64,000 nt of DNA from Pezicula radicicola (taxonomy: Eukaryota > Ascomycota > Leotiomycetes > Helotiales > Dermateaceae), in contig PDUO01000010.1 in assembly GCA_003008705.1 (NCBI GenBank), forward strand, positions 310,001-374,000, written 5' to 3'. The translations under genes were made by a program, and so were the position numbers. Shown piece by piece: positions 34,748 through 47,111 of this stretch (positions are counted from its first letter, which is position 1; the number at the start of each line of letters is the position of its first letter). The notes under the pieces were generated by a model. The model did no database searches. It was not told the origin of the DNA and worked only from the letters and a program-made list of their open reading frames with translations.

Positions 34748-37700
34748 TTAACTCGCTCCACCCCATCCTATACCAATCACGTTAGTACACCCACAGCATG
34801 AGATTCCGAGAAACACAAAACTCACCAGCAGCCAAAGCCATATACCAAGTACGACTAGCACCACCATCCAGCAAGCTCGCATCAAAATTACTTGAGCTAA
34901 AGAAATTCCATGCAGCTCTCGGCTGAATAATACCCAAGTTCGCATATAAGATACCTCTCCAACCACCAACAACACTATCGACTCTGCCAGAACTAAAATA
35001 AGTATTCCACTCCTCAGTAACAAACTCCTTGGTTCGCGTTAATGTGGAAGAAGGCAGGAGAGGCATCATGTGAATTCCCTGGATATATTCCACGTTTCTG
35101 CCAAAGTAAGTGGTGTGATCAATTTTGTTCTCGAAGAGGATCCCGGATACTTTATTGCCAATAAAGTTGGAGGGTTCAACTGTGTTGTCGGATGTGTATA
35201 GGAAGTAATTCTGGAGTGCGCGTGCTGTAACGGCTAGTTGCAGATTCCCTCGGGCTTCCATATTTGAATCTCCAATTGTGCGTCCCCACATCTTGATGGC
35301 GTACGCAGACATACTATCCTCCGACGAACTTTCCTCATCTCTACCGTCGAAGGTTTCATAAAGACCATGGGCCCACGAATGGCCGTGATACCAGTCGAAA
35401 TTTCGGAACACGGGGAAGTAATTGTCGGCTGTTGATGGGTTGGCGATATCGCGGACGAGGGTGTTGACGTAGGCTTTGTTGTTTGTGAGCCAGGAGGGAT
35501 CAAGATAGCCGATGACGGCAGCGGTGTATATGAAGTAGCCGTAGTGGAAGTGGTGATCGTTGTAGTAGGTATTACCAAAGTCCTCACCAGAGTTTCCTGT
35601 TGTATAGGAGGCGGAAGAGACGACACCTCCCCAGGCGGCTGGATTTTGTTAGTACTGCAGTATTATAGTGTAGGTTTGGGACCGTGGAACTTACTTTCAT
35701 GTACGAGTGGGTAGATCTGTTTATTAGAAGCAAAGACCGCAAATGCGGCCTTGAGGTTGGCCAATCCTGCTTCAGCGAGAGCTGTCGCGCCAAGTAGATC
35801 GTGAATCGTGTAGACAATACCGGCGAACTTTGCTAGAGCCTACTTTTCGTTAGCATGTTATTAGACACTATTTTCAGAGACAAACAAACCTTTCCGCTAT
35901 AGTACATTGAGTTTAGGTTCGTCTGCTCGTTCATATTCTGAGAGACCTCGCTTGTTGCTACAGTTAAAATCGAAGCTATCGCCGCAGGTGACAAGGTGCT
36001 CTGGCTACCCAACGAAGGAGACCAGGGTGCAAAGGCCATCGTCGTGGGGATATCTTCAACTAGTGTCCATGAATCAGCCACTATAGCGGTCGCTTTACCT
36101 TTCGTTGTAGTATCTAGCTGAACTGTTGATAGAGTGGTGCCCTGTGCAAAAGATTGCACATGGTGAGGTAATGCAAACATAGCCAAAGTCGTACCGGCCA
36201 TACCAGCCTTGCTAAAAGACAGCTTATAGGATGCCGTATCACCAGTTACGGACCCGGATAAAGTAGCAGTTGTGGCATAGACTCCACAAGCAGCGTCGTA
36301 AAGTGCCTCCGCATCACCTCCTGGATCCTTGGCGATTTGGATAATGCCATTGAAGTTGGAAGTAGCTTGCACAAGTCCATTGCTGACCACCTTGAATTCC
36401 AGTGAATCTCCGCTTGGTGAGTAAGCATACAGTAACCATGTCTTCCCATCATTGAGGACGATAGAGTACTTGGTAACACCTGACTTTGGAGATGTATTGG
36501 CTCTTGTGACGGAAGCAAAGAATACGCCACTTTGCAAGATCGGAGTACCGCCCGAATAAATTCCAGTCACAAAAGCCATGCCTTGCACAAGGGGAAAGGT
36601 GATTGATGGCTGTGCACCAGCACTCGGTGACAGGTTGACATTGGCCGAAAACGCGGTAATTGAATCGATAGAAAGGCTAGTGGCACTTCCAAGTTTGGCT
36701 TCAGACAAGACGATAGACTGAATTCCGATAGGGTTGATAAAATACTGAGCAGGATTGGCACTTGCGTCAGGTCCAAAAACTTTCTGGTTTGAATCAATAT
36801 GCGTAATTGTCATACCCCAACTTCCTGTAGTACCTCCTCCTTTTGACCATGCTACGGAGTAGGGATGAGTCCATGTACTAGCTGTTTGGCTGCCCAAGAA
36901 GAAGTTCGCATAAAACTTGTTGGTCCCAATTGGTGAGCTCTGTGGCGTGATACCGAGTCTTGGAACTGGATGATCAGGCCGAGAACTGATTACTGATGGA
37001 GGAGAATCTGTCGCAACAGGCTGGAATATGTTATCAGAGACCATGCTTGCCATCACAGAAGTTGTGCTAGTATAGGCACGTGTAGTTGCGGTTGATAACA
37101 GTGACGTTGGTGAATTAATGGCACTAGTGATAACAGGGTCCGAGGCAGAATGACTAAGGCTTGTTACAATCGTTCCTTTTGTAGCTGGACTGGTCGACGG
37201 CGTATTCTGAACTATCTGTACTGTTCCCGTTTCTGACCCCCGAGTGGTAGCAGTAGTCAACACCGGGACGCTAGGAATAACAGTTGATGTGGTGATGGGC
37301 GCAAAACATATTCCTTCAGAATCTCCTACTAGGACTGTCTCCGGAACAAAAATCACGTTTTCGGGTGTTTGCTCTCCGGCTACAACAGAAATGTCAGTTG
37401 CAGGAGTCTCTTCCCCAATCCAGATAACACCATAGGCGTCAGTAGACTCGGTCCTTGTTGGTATGACATCTGAGGCTTGAGCGATAGAATTGCCGGAATT
37501 CCCAGGTGCCCCGATCAACTGCGTAGCCGCAGGACTTGGGCTTGAGGTGTCCGGATTTTCATATACGGTCCTTATTGAAGCTGCAATGGCTGCGGGAGAC
37601 GTATTTGCGACCACAAAGTTTGCTGAGGTACTGGGTATTCCTTCGGCTGGTTGTGCAGTCACAGCTGTAGGACTTGAATTCGAATTGCCAGAGTTCCCAG

Positions 37701-38013
37701 ATCCTGCTTGAGGCACGAGAATAGTGGCTGGACTTTGGGTCTGAACTATTAAGCCGCCGTTGTTCCCAGCAATTGGAGAAACGCCCGCAGCAGTCAATTG
37801 ACCCTGGGTATTTACAGGTTGATTGTTACCAGAAGCGAGAGTAATTGTCTTGTCAGGGAGTACAACCGTATAGATATTGGGCTGTGTCGAAGTCGCCGTT
37901 GCTTCACAAACGTCAGTAGCTTGTCTCACAACCATGTGTCTCCTGCGATGCGGTATTGCTTCGACGTTCACAGCAACAGCCTGCCAAACAGTTAGCCATA
38001 TGAGCGGCTTCAT
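34748..38013 (-). CDS. GH81 endo-1,3-beta-glucanase, secreted
   Basis: Hydrolyses internal beta-1,3-glucan bonds; fungal members act on cell-wall glucan, for example during cell separation and autolysis. Four exons (35890-38013, 35695-35839, 34826-35638, 34748-34767) sum to 1033 residues. A signal peptide (MKPLIWLTVWQAVAVNVEA) is followed by a ~330-residue Ser/Thr/Pro-rich linker. The GH81 domain follows, starting around VPRLGITPQSSPIGTNKFYA. Conserved blocks YNDHHFHYGYF, DWYHGHSWAHGLYETFDGRD and EESSSE hold the family's catalytic region, and the C-terminus reads TWYMALAAGWGGAS. The last exon encodes only the final few residues. No carbohydrate-binding module is recognised. The gene looks intact and resembles yeast ENG1-type enzymes. 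Confidence 0.93.
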
Positions 38014-39771
38014 AGTTACAACAATTAAACAAAAATACAGAAGATGGGGGACAAATGGAATTGGGGAGGGGGAGGTAGAAATAGCAACTGAAATTTCAAT
38101 TCTAGGAGAATAGTAAGGTTGTGAGAATGCTTATTCACTGCTCCCCTTTGCTTCCTTGCTGAAAGAGACACTCGTGATGTGGGGTCGTGAGGTGAAGTGT
38201 GGAGAAAGATGCAAGGTTAAGCAGCAGGCGTGTGATGTGAAAGTTGTAATAGCGGAGCGGTCCAAGACAAAAGATGGCTGGGTGTGTAGGATGTGTCAAG
38301 TATTGCTGAAGGTATACGGAATAGTAAAAGGTAGTTTTGCAGTGTGTATGAAGGAATTCAATATCATAGAATCATGAAGGTGTAATGCAACTCTCTGAGC
38401 GAACTTTGTATATAAGCACTAGACACCTACTTGAACTACAACCAAAACACGAACCAAAAAAAGCAAGGCCAGAAAACTTAGAGGGGCACGAAGCTCGGAA
38501 GTGTCCCCGGGCCTCGTTAAAGAAACTCTCTTCAGTCGCAGGAATGCGTACTCCTACTTCAGGAATGCTGTTGCTATGTTGGATGTCCTGCATAGTCTGT
38601 CGATAAGGGCAATTTGCCACGTGGTAAAAAGCAAGCTGCTGAAGAAGGAAATCCAATCAGTGGTCGCGATACCTTGTTTTAAAGGAAGAAGGCTCTAGCC
38701 TTGAGGATTAAGCAATACTTCCCGCACTTGTTACTACACGTACTGCTAGCGGTTCTGGACTCGACTTTTCGTCGCGTCTCTTGACATTCTAATATTGTAC
38801 TTGAACCAGGCAGGTTCAGTTGACCTGTAGTGCCTTGACCTGTAGAAAGCAGAATAAAATTGAGGCATAAAATTGACGCCTGTTGCTGTGTGGACTCCAA
38901 CAACCAGCGACGGAATGGCACGAAGTACCACAGGTGCCATCAAACGCCTCAGTACCACAGTACTCGCTTCTTAGGCATAGCAATACGACGCTGGTTGATC
39001 TCCAAGACTCTAAGAGATCTTCTGAACAGCAAGGAATCGAAAACAGATATCTCTACTTGTGACGAAGGAGGCCACGAATAAGAAATGCAAACTCAAATAA
39101 CCGCGGGCAAATTATGGACTGACCTCGTGGGGAAAGGGTTGTCCAGAGAACAACTGCTGAAGAAACTCCCTGGAATGATGGCTAAGTAATTGATAGCGTA
39201 AATACTGTGGGTTGCGGATGACCTGAATCCTCGGCCATTCTGAAAACGAAAAAAGTGATAATGTTGATCTCCAGGATGGAAATATTTGAGGATGTGAGGT
39301 AGTTTTTGAAGAATCCAGGGCGCCATTGGTCCAAGGGGGCCTTTAAACCTTGCAGATACTGCCGAGATCCCCGCAGCAATAGAAGGGCCTCGTGATGCAG
39401 TATTAAGAGCATGAGTAATACCTGAACATCATCTGCTCACAAGCCCAGCTGCTTTCGGATGAATAGGTTAATCTGACTAGCTCGAGATGGGAAATATAAC
39501 TGTCTGTTGACTCCAGTCCCGTAGGTTTGGCATCATTAGCTATCCATGGGTGACCATACCTCACCACCTCAACCACCAAGGAGCGGGTTGAGACAACGGC
39601 TAATGTAAATAATTCATTCAGAGGTATCATAATATGTAAACCTTACCCCATGTATGAAGGCCTCATTATCTATCCATGTGAGACCGGAGCGCCATGATTC
39701 CCTTGATTTCCAGACTCCCATCCCTGCGTATTGATTGAATTTCATGTCATCGTGTGAACCTCTTGTCCAAC
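38014..39771. other. Intergenic region
   Basis: The glucanase promoter lies just above 38013. Between about 39090 and 39630 minus-strand frames read NTASRGPSIAAGISAVSA and RSLVVEVVRYGHPW, which look mildly protein-like, but they cannot be joined into a gene or assigned to a family. They may be relics. Nothing else is supportable. Confidence 0.4.
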
Positions 39772-40861
39772 TCAACGCTTGGCCCTCTTTGATTTGCGGC
39801 CGTCTCCTGCAGTTTCGGCTGCACCCTTATTCTTCTTGAGCTTCTCCGCCGCCTTCTGGAAATCTTCTTCAGTCGGCATCCCTGCCATTTCGTCGTCATC
39901 TTCGTCCTCAGATGGTCTCTTCTTTCCCTTCTTGCCCTTGGGCTTAGGCGCATATTTTGCTTCGAGGTTATCCAGAAACGAGCTTCGTCCAGTCTGTCTC
40001 TTAATTATCAGCGCAGCCAACGCATCCTCTCCACTGTCTTTCTCGGCCTTGCTCTTGCTCTTGCTCTTGCTCTTGCTCTTGCTCTTACCAAAGAGCTTCT
40101 CCTCGACCCCTAATTCCTTCGCATATTCCATTGCCTCCTTTCCTTCCTTCCTAGCCTTCTTCATCCTAGACTGCTTCGACTTCTCGGTTTCGTTGACATA
40201 AGCATCGTATGCCTCGACATCCCCACTCTGAATTGCAGCATCAATGATCGCCTTAAAGCGTTCCTCGTCCTCGAGGGGATCACTAAGCATAACCTCACTA
40301 TAGATCTTGTTCATCTTGCCTTTATATTTCTCAAAAGCACTCAGCAGGGCATCCTTCTCTTCGTCCGATCCCTTATAGCTCTTGGAGAATTTCTCAATTG
40401 CTTCGCCCGTAATGATATCCTTGAACTGCTCGGCATAGAAGTCTGACCAGTTGAAGCCCTCGGAGTCTGCGATAGATTCCGAGGTTGAGCCCGTAGCATC
40501 GTAGCGCTTTCGGCGCATTGGATCTGAGAGGACGGCGTAGGCAAATGCGACTTCTTGGAACTTGGTGTGGGCTTCGGCTTTGAGGTGTTCTGGGGCTTTG
40601 TCTGAAGGTGAGACTGATTAGCGGATGAAATGGATGGAGAATGAGGCAGAAGGAAACAAAGCGAAATAATGCGCCGGGGTAAGAATCAAGAATCAGACAG
40701 AGATTGAAGAGAGGTTGTTTACCTGGGTGCTCCTTCAGCGCAGTCTTGCGATATGCCTTCTTGATCTCATCTTCGGTCGCGGTCTTGGAGATGCCGAGGA
40801 CTGTGTATGGCTCAATGGAAGGAGGCTCCTCATCAAACAATTCTTCGTCGTGGGGCGCCAT
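39772..40861 (-). CDS. DNAJC9-like J-domain protein
   Basis: Two exons (40723-40861, 39772-40601) give 322 residues. The J domain begins [20 protein letters not shown] and its HPD motif is split by the 121-bp intron (EHP before it, D after). [19 protein letters not shown] completes the domain. The remainder is charged and helical, with [18 protein letters not shown] and a (KS)n stretch encoded by six GCTCTT repeats, then a basic tail ending SKRAKR, probably a nuclear localisation signal. This layout matches the DNAJC9 family, whose human member is an Hsp70 recruiter and histone H3-H4 co-chaperone. The histone role here is inference from the family. The upstream ATG at 40999 is out of the J-domain context, so MAPHDEE is chosen. 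Confidence 0.9.
40051..40086. repeat. GCTCTT hexanucleotide repeat, six units
   Basis: Six perfect GCTCTT units inside the DNAJC9-like gene. On the coding strand they encode an alternating Lys-Ser run, so length changes would stay in frame. Confidence 0.95.
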
Positions 40862-41567
40862 TTTTGTGATATTCTTTGTTTGTTTGGGAAGCAAGTTGAA
40901 GATCCGTGAATGAGGTGAAGGGTTGTGATGGAGGTTCGAAGATAAAATCGCGTTCCCGAGTTGACGCGTTCGAGTAGAGTGGTTCTGTCGCCAGGCCACA
41001 GTTTATCACGTGATTATTATTGCACAACTCGCAGGGCACTTTAATCCCTTAGAAGCAGGACGTGATTCTTAATTTAAGAGGTAGGTCTAAGTAACTTGGT
41101 TTTATTTCGGCAATCTAGATAGTAGGAGAAATTTACTACAATTAAGCAACAGGCTTAAGTTAAGCAACTCGTTTTGAGTAAGTAACTCGGTTGGTCTGCT
41201 CTTGTGTAATTGGTAACTAGCTAACTTAATTTAAATAAATTTATACATAACTATTCTTTGCAGTAGAATTTAAGCTTATAAATAAGATTTAATTGTCTCT
41301 AAGTCAAATGGAAACGAACAATACCTAAGTGCTTGTTCGGTTGATTATTTTAGGTTTATAAGTGCTAGATCAACGCGAAAGGAAATGCCAAGTCTTATAT
41401 AGGCTCGCTGCAAACACTTGGCAGTTAAAGTGACTTTTCAAAATGACCCAGGTTCTGCTTTCCAAGCAATCTTTGGTCCGAGTTCCTCGAATCGAACAGT
41501 ACCACCTACATTTTTCAGTTTATAAAAGCCCGTAGAGTATCTCTATAAACTGAAAGATAGTACCGAT
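40862..41567. other. Intergenic region with AAGT-type low-complexity island
   Basis: Downstream of the regulator gene and upstream of the J protein. From about 41085 to 41200 it contains imperfect TAAGTAACT-type units like those at 22.1, 52.3 and 59.1 kb. No coding frame. Confidence 0.5.
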
Positions 41568-43530
41568 CTATATATTTCCCATCTGTCTTGCCTCGAAAAT
41601 TTTCAAATAAGTGCCTACCCAGAGGAATAGTCAGCAACCGTAAAGCATAATATTCCCTTTAAGACACAAGGAAAAGTCTATTCAGACTCACCGGCAGCCT
41701 TCCACCTTCCATCAAGGTCCCTCATTACTCCCTTCATCATCTCAACGGCTTTATACGACTCCTCCGACTGAGTATCCCTGTGGATCCGAAAATGTGGACA
41801 TGCCAATTGATAAAATAAAAAGGCTATGAACGGTGAGGCCTCAAGAATACAAGTCGAAATATGACGGTGATCAGGGTTGTATGGACGTTCCTCCAATGAT
41901 TCTTTTACATCTGCAATGGTCACTTTGGCCTGGTGGATTTTTTCAAAGTAGAGTGATGTCGGCGTTTTCTCGTTGAGAGAAGCGTGCGCTTCGTGTAGCA
42001 TTATTAGAGCACTTCAAGGTATCAGATTGGGTGAGGTCAACTTCTGAAGAAGGGCGCTTACCCAGTGCAGATTGAGTACTGGTTCATCGTATGTACTCCC
42101 TGAAGCTCGCGTTCAACACGGAAGACCTTAAGTAAGGCTTTTAACATTCCGTCGAGGAGAATAGCTTCTTCTTCATCTAAGGGCAGAGGCTCGGAAACGT
42201 GTCGCAGAACCTCACCAAGTAGTTTTGTCGCTTGAGCTATTAGTGCAAACGACCCTAATTCGCTCCATTCGACAGGTGCACTTCCTAGATTGTACATTGG
42301 CTTTGATGGCATTACCTAGAATCTATCAGAAACAAGAAGTTTATATCACTTTAGCCGATGTCATACCCCTTGATCCCATGCTTCATCATTTCCTGGTACA
42401 AATATGTCATCTTTTGGGGTAGGAACGAGCAAAGGTCGCTCGGACCGGCCTATATTTGCAGCTCTGTCTTTCGTCAGTTTAAGCTCATTATGCGTACACC
42501 GAACGCATAGTTAGTACCGGTCAAGTAACACAACGGCCCACCAAACTCGGTTTTGTTCTTCAGCGTCGACCCATGAGAACGGTGGCTTCCAAGGTGAGCC
42601 AGTTCTCCAGTCCAAACCAAGCGCCGATCCATACCGAGCACAAGCTGCAGCGGAGAGAAAGGCAGAAGGGTATATAGCATGCCCCAATTCAAAAAGGGCA
42701 ATGAATATGCCTGCCTGCAAAACTTGAATGGACAAAACACCAGCAATCTCAAGCTCAAGATAGAATCGCTTTGCGGCCAAGTACGCAGCAGTCCGTGGAT
42801 TCTGGATATCGGGGCCTGGATGCCAGGTGATCAGGCTCATGGATAGCACCAGAAGTGCATAGTCGGCACGTAGTGGCTTGAAGGGATTAACATGTTCTTG
42901 AAAACGCTTCTTCGATACGATGGGCATCCACTCATGAGCTGTATTGAAGAAGACTGTAGAGATCGTTTGCAACTGGTTGCGACTTCCAATCAGCTCGGTA
43001 ATATATGCTGGAATCTGAACACTAGCTTTCGGAATATCAACGTGATATTGCCTTGAAATACTTGAATCCAGGAAGTAGACAGCAGGGAAATTAGTGTTTG
43101 TTATTGGTTGGTCGGGCTTTGTTGGCACTTCAACGGGAGGCTCTCCTTCTGATTCCTCAGCTCTAAGTGATGATGCCAAGGAAGTTGGTGCTAGTTGCTG
43201 AAGGACATTCTGGTGTTTTAATAGTTCTGTGTTTTGGTTGCGGCGTGACTGTTGCGTGTATCCACAGTCGAGATTTTTCCTGCAATCTAGCGTTAACTCA
43301 ACTGATGTTGCGCAAAACACTGCCTATTTTCTCAGAATTTATTCCAATGCTTGACGGATAGTTCCGCAAGTCCGGACTCTCCTCTCCTAGCAGTCTCCCC
43401 CAGCGGCGCAATCTCGCAACAGCCTTCCTCACCTCAAGCACAGGGTACACTTCGGCAGGCGTTTATCGCATTTTCTTTTCCGTGTTCGACATATGGAGCA
43501 AGAAACCAAGGAGTGTTCCTGCAAAGACAT
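41568..43530 (-). CDS. Zn2Cys6 transcription factor with fungal-specific regulatory domain
   Basis: Six exons (43433-43530, 42518-43279, 42367-42463, 42062-42315, 41692-42011, 41568-41614) give 525 residues. The binuclear zinc cluster is completed only by splicing: CSICRTRKRKCDKRLPKCTLC before the 153-bp intron and RKNLDCGYT after it, spacing CX2CX6CX6CX2CX6C. The middle matches the fungal_trans regulatory domain (AAYLAAKRFYLELE, SALGLDWRTGSPWKPP, NRVWWAVVLLDR). The last exon gives the family ending AAGTYLKIFEAR. The start MSLQEHS places the finger at the N-terminus; ATGs further upstream are in frame but give an atypical leader. Intron 4 ends in AAG. It is divergent from the reductase at 44112, a common regulator-target arrangement. 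Its targets are unknown. Confidence 0.9.
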
Positions 43531-44111
43531 GGTAGATGTGCGATGGTGATTGACGCTTTGCGCAGAAAGGACAGAAGGGTAAGAAGTTTGGCGGGAGGGT
43601 ACGCACATTGCCGCCAAGTCGGGCGGAGACTTGCCTGAAGAGGAAGATATCCGCATGATTTGAAATCCAACGACGAACAACCTCCTCCACGCCTCGTCCA
43701 CGCACAATGCATCACGTACAGTTGCAGAGAAATTTCAATGGATTTTTTCAACCATCGCTAGTAGGGGCTTCAAAGTTCCCTTCTTTGGCTTAAGGCATGC
43801 ACAGATTTCACCTTTTTTAATACAGAACTCGCCAAAAACCACATCCAGATGAGGTTACGTCGTGGAAGAACCCATATTCTCCTTGATATCAAAAAGTGGA
43901 GGCAAGAGACAGTGTGGAAACGAATGCAATTAAACCGCAAACATGTGTCTACCTCAGGTCAGGTCGTATGGTGCATACTCAACTAGGAACTGACTATGTA
44001 TTGGACCTGAGTATATAAAACACTGTCGTTTCCTCAAGAAATCTTGAAATTCTCATCAACTTCCATCATTTCAGTCCCATCTTATCTCTGCTACATATCC
44101 TTTGTTTAAAA
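43531..44111. promoter_or_regulatory. Divergent promoter region between regulator and reductase
   Basis: A ~580-bp bidirectional intergenic region. A TATA box (TATATAAAA, 44012-44020) lies about 90 bp upstream of the reductase ATG. A CT-rich tract follows it, as at many fungal transcription starts. No inverted CGG-type site for the adjacent zinc-cluster protein was confidently picked out. Confidence 0.6.
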
Positions 44112-45086
44112 ATGTCCCCACGCATCTTAATCACAGGTATTTCCGGCTACATCGGTGGCCAGCTGCTCCACGACCTCTCAATCAAACACCCTAATTTCGA
44201 AATCATCGGCCTCGTCCGCAATGAAGAGCAAGCAAATAAGATCAAAACGGAATATCCAACCGTCAAAACGGTCATCGGTGACCTTGCTTCTCACGATGTT
44301 CTTCTTGAGGAAGCCAAGAAAGCAGACATCGTTGTCAATGCCGCTGACTGCGACGGCGTGCCTGTCATAAAGACCCTCATCAAAGGTCTTTCCCAAGGAA
44401 AACGAGGATCATACATCCAACTCTCGGGTGCTGCGAGTACTTCAGAAATTCCCAATGGTTTGGGTAACGCTTCGACGAGAGTATATGATGATGTTGAGGA
44501 CGTCTCTGAGATTTCCACATTCGATTCAACTCATATGCATTGGGAGGCCGATCAGGCTGTCATGAAAGAAGGCAAGGCTTTTGGAATAAAGACCGCGATG
44601 CTCATACCCCCAACGGTCTTTGGTCCTGGCGAAGGCCCCATCAAGAATAAAACCATGCAACTTCCTTGGTTTGCCGATGCAATTGTGAAGCGAGGAAAGG
44701 GGTTTACTGTCGGCGAGGGAAAAGGCATCTACTCTGGAATCCATATCAAGGATCTCTCAGAAGTTTTCGTATTTTTAATTGAGGAGGGTCTTAAACCAGA
44801 TGGTGGAAAAGCAACCTGGGGTCCGGAAGGTCTCTATTACGTTGAGAGTGGTCAAGATTCATTCGACCATATTGCGAGGGAATTTGTCAAACTTCTTGGA
44901 GAAAAAGGATTGATCAAGAGTACAGAGATTGACAAGATTGATGCGGATGAGGCGAAGAGTATACACCCTTGGGCCGAATTGTTGTGGGGATCCAATATGA
45001 GGTGCAGAGCATCACGACTCCGAGCTTTGGGTTGGAAGCCTGCTTATGCTTCGATGGATGTTCATGTTCGCGAGTTTTTAGAATAA
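44112..45086 (+). CDS. NAD(P)-dependent epimerase/reductase (extended SDR / NmrA-like)
   Basis: A single-exon gene of 324 residues. The N-terminal Rossmann motif ILITGISGYIGGQLL has the TGxxGxxG signature of extended SDRs. DIVVNAADCDGVP and YIQLSGAASTSE follow. MLIPPTVFGPGEGP fits the substrate-side strand of NAD-dependent epimerase/dehydratase relatives. A canonical YxxxK is not obvious, so it may be an atypical reductase or a regulatory NAD(P) sensor. No signal peptide, so cytosolic. It has a clear TATA box and faces the Zn2Cys6 regulator across a short shared promoter, suggesting it is that factor's target (inference). Confidence 0.88.
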   Translation: MSPRILITGISGYIGGQLLHDLSIKHPNFEIIGLVRNEEQANKIKTEYPTVKTVIGDLASHDVLLEEAKKADIVVNAADCDGVPVIKTLIKGLSQGKRGSYIQLSGAASTSEIPNGLGNASTRVYDDVEDVSEISTFDSTHMHWEADQAVMKEGKAFGIKTAMLIPPTVFGPGEGPIKNKTMQLPWFADAIVKRGKGFTVGEGKGIYSGIHIKDLSEVFVFLIEEGLKPDGGKATWGPEGLYYVESGQDSFDHIAREFVKLLGEKGLIKSTEIDKIDADEAKSIHPWAELLWGSNMRCRASRLRALGWKPAYASMDVHVREFLE

Positions 45087-46194
45087 GATTTAGAGGTAGA
45101 AATTTCCCTCCAAACTCAACTTATTTGTTAGCTCACTTGAATGAAAAGAGTTGATGTATGAATTCCTCCCGATTCTAGTGGAGTTAGTCACAAACTTATT
45201 CTGGTCACTCTAACTTAAGAAACTCAGCTAGCTTAAGTACTTTGGCATTACAGTAATAACCGAGGAATTTATCAAAGTAAGTGCCCGGAGACGGCTCCTT
45301 CCATCTTCATACCTTCCTCGCTCACTCCAAAATGATCCTTCTTGTCCACCATCTTCCATTTAACCTTCATTCACAAACAACAATACTGACCTTATCTCAA
45401 TTGATCTGTATGCCTGCATAGCTCGCCAGCTAGTCGTTCCAATATCTTAACAGGGCTTCATCACTACTTTTTCTAGTTCCACGGGAAAAGGTACAGTACA
45501 CCACACAAAGTTAAGTCATCAGAGCCATCAGAAAGATAAGTCCAACATTACCTCTCACTCTACGAAAGATCCTCAGACAGTTACCACAGCTTATTCTCGA
45601 ACACTGTGACGCTTGAGAGTCATCATCCTAAATATTCAATCTGCGTGGGGTCCAAAATGTATGCGAAGAAAGCATGGAAGCATTTCTGAAAGCGAATGAG
45701 CTTCAGACTACTACTTGTTGTAATAGCAACACTTCATTCAATGTCCTCTTATAAAAAGAGAATTTAAGTGGATTGAGTAAGTCGAGAGTTGCCGCTTGCT
45801 GCTTATTGTCCTTCGCACTCCAGCGATGTTTTGTTCTCAGCGAGTAATATTTTTCTTTCGCTTTTGTCTGAAATTCACTATCTTTGTTACCATAACGGTA
45901 ACGAGTAAATCAGCCAGGCGAAGCACCGCGAGGCTTCCAGTATCTTTCAATCCACCACTATCATGGATCTCGCTTAACTTTTCACTTTCAACTTCCACTT
46001 TGCCTCTCCACCATCAACTTCATCCTTTCTCCTTCAACCCAACAACTTCTTCCTCCATTAACTGCAATCGCCCTCTCAGTGTGTAAGTGGTAAGTAGCAA
46101 TACTCCTCTCTCTCCCAGAGCACTCCATCATAATCATCCAGCTTCCAACTCTCATCACAGCAAGCGCGCTAATTTTTCCAAGCCAAAGCTGACC
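45087..46194. other. Intergenic region
   Basis: No supported gene. 45185-45245 has a short AAGT/CTTAAG-type low-complexity patch. 45796-46190 is CT-rich with open frames caused by composition, and is the likely promoter and 5' UTR of the gene starting at 46195. Confidence 0.5.
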
Positions 46195-47111
46195 ATGACA
46201 ACTCCTCCGAAGATGGGAAACAACAACAGCTTGATGTCTTCAACTCACCAACCACCAACGATGCCAATTATAGCAAGCGCAAACCCATCCGCGCCCCGTC
46301 CCTCACTTCAAACGATTCCCACCGAGATCCGACTGAAGATCTTCGAACCATGCCTCGTCTACGAGGGATACGGGAAGAAACCCAACTTGATCATTGCTCT
46401 GCGCGGCGATCGAAAGATGTATGAGGAAGCCATGGAACTATTCTATTCAAAGGCGACCTTTCACTCATTACTTCCCGGACCCATGACCAAAAATGCATTA
46501 TCTCGGATTCAAAATTTGGAGATCCATCCGCTGTAAGTGCAACTCTAACCCTTTACATAAAACAAATCAGCAAGTAACTAAATATGTCTCTGTCTCTATT
46601 TAGCATTGTTGAAACTTTAGCCGGAACTGATATTGAGATGCTTTCCCCTCCACCGGCTATATTCACGAGTCTTCGAAGTATTACCGTCAATCTTACACCG
46701 TATGTGGAGATATGGGAGCAAGAATCGAGATTGTGGTATAAGGAGCCATGGGAGTACTCAACAGAGACAGAGAGCTGTATCAGGGACACAGCCTGGGAAT
46801 TAATCTTCACAGCACTTGAAAAATATCGTGTCGACAACCCAGAGCTTCGCAAAATCAGTCTGCGGGTACCAGAACAGTTCCAGCTGGACACGTTAGAAAC
46901 CATTGAAGATTGGAACATGATGTACGAGATGATTGGGGGTGTTATTGAGGAGGCTAATGCGACTTTTGGTATTGCTGCTAAGTTGGAGGATGTCAGTGTT
47001 TTAGCAGAGATGAAGGGATTCGAGGACTTGAGGTTTCTTCGTATACTGAGTTCGACTTGGTTTTGGGAAGCTGCTAAAGGTGAGGTTCTTTATAAACCGA
47101 TGGATTCTTGA
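46195..47111 (+). CDS. Small F-box/2EXR-like protein
   Basis: Two exons (46195-46532 and 46604-47111) give 281 residues. The first ATG, at 46195, follows an in-frame region lacking ATG. After a Pro/Ser-rich leader comes LQTIPTEIRLKIFEPCLVYEG, close to the start of the 2EXR/F-box-like motif common in Leotiomycetes. NLIIALRGDRKMYEEAMELFY and a C-terminal helical part with WFWEAAKGEVLYK follow. Such proteins are usually of unknown function, and a ubiquitin-ligase adaptor role is unproven. The 71-bp intron is standard (GTAAGT...TTTAG) and the frame is intact. Confidence 0.78.

Noticed and set aside
39093..39630. Minus-strand frames with protein-like stretches
   Set aside because: Could not be joined by plausible introns or matched to any family; kept only as a possible relic.
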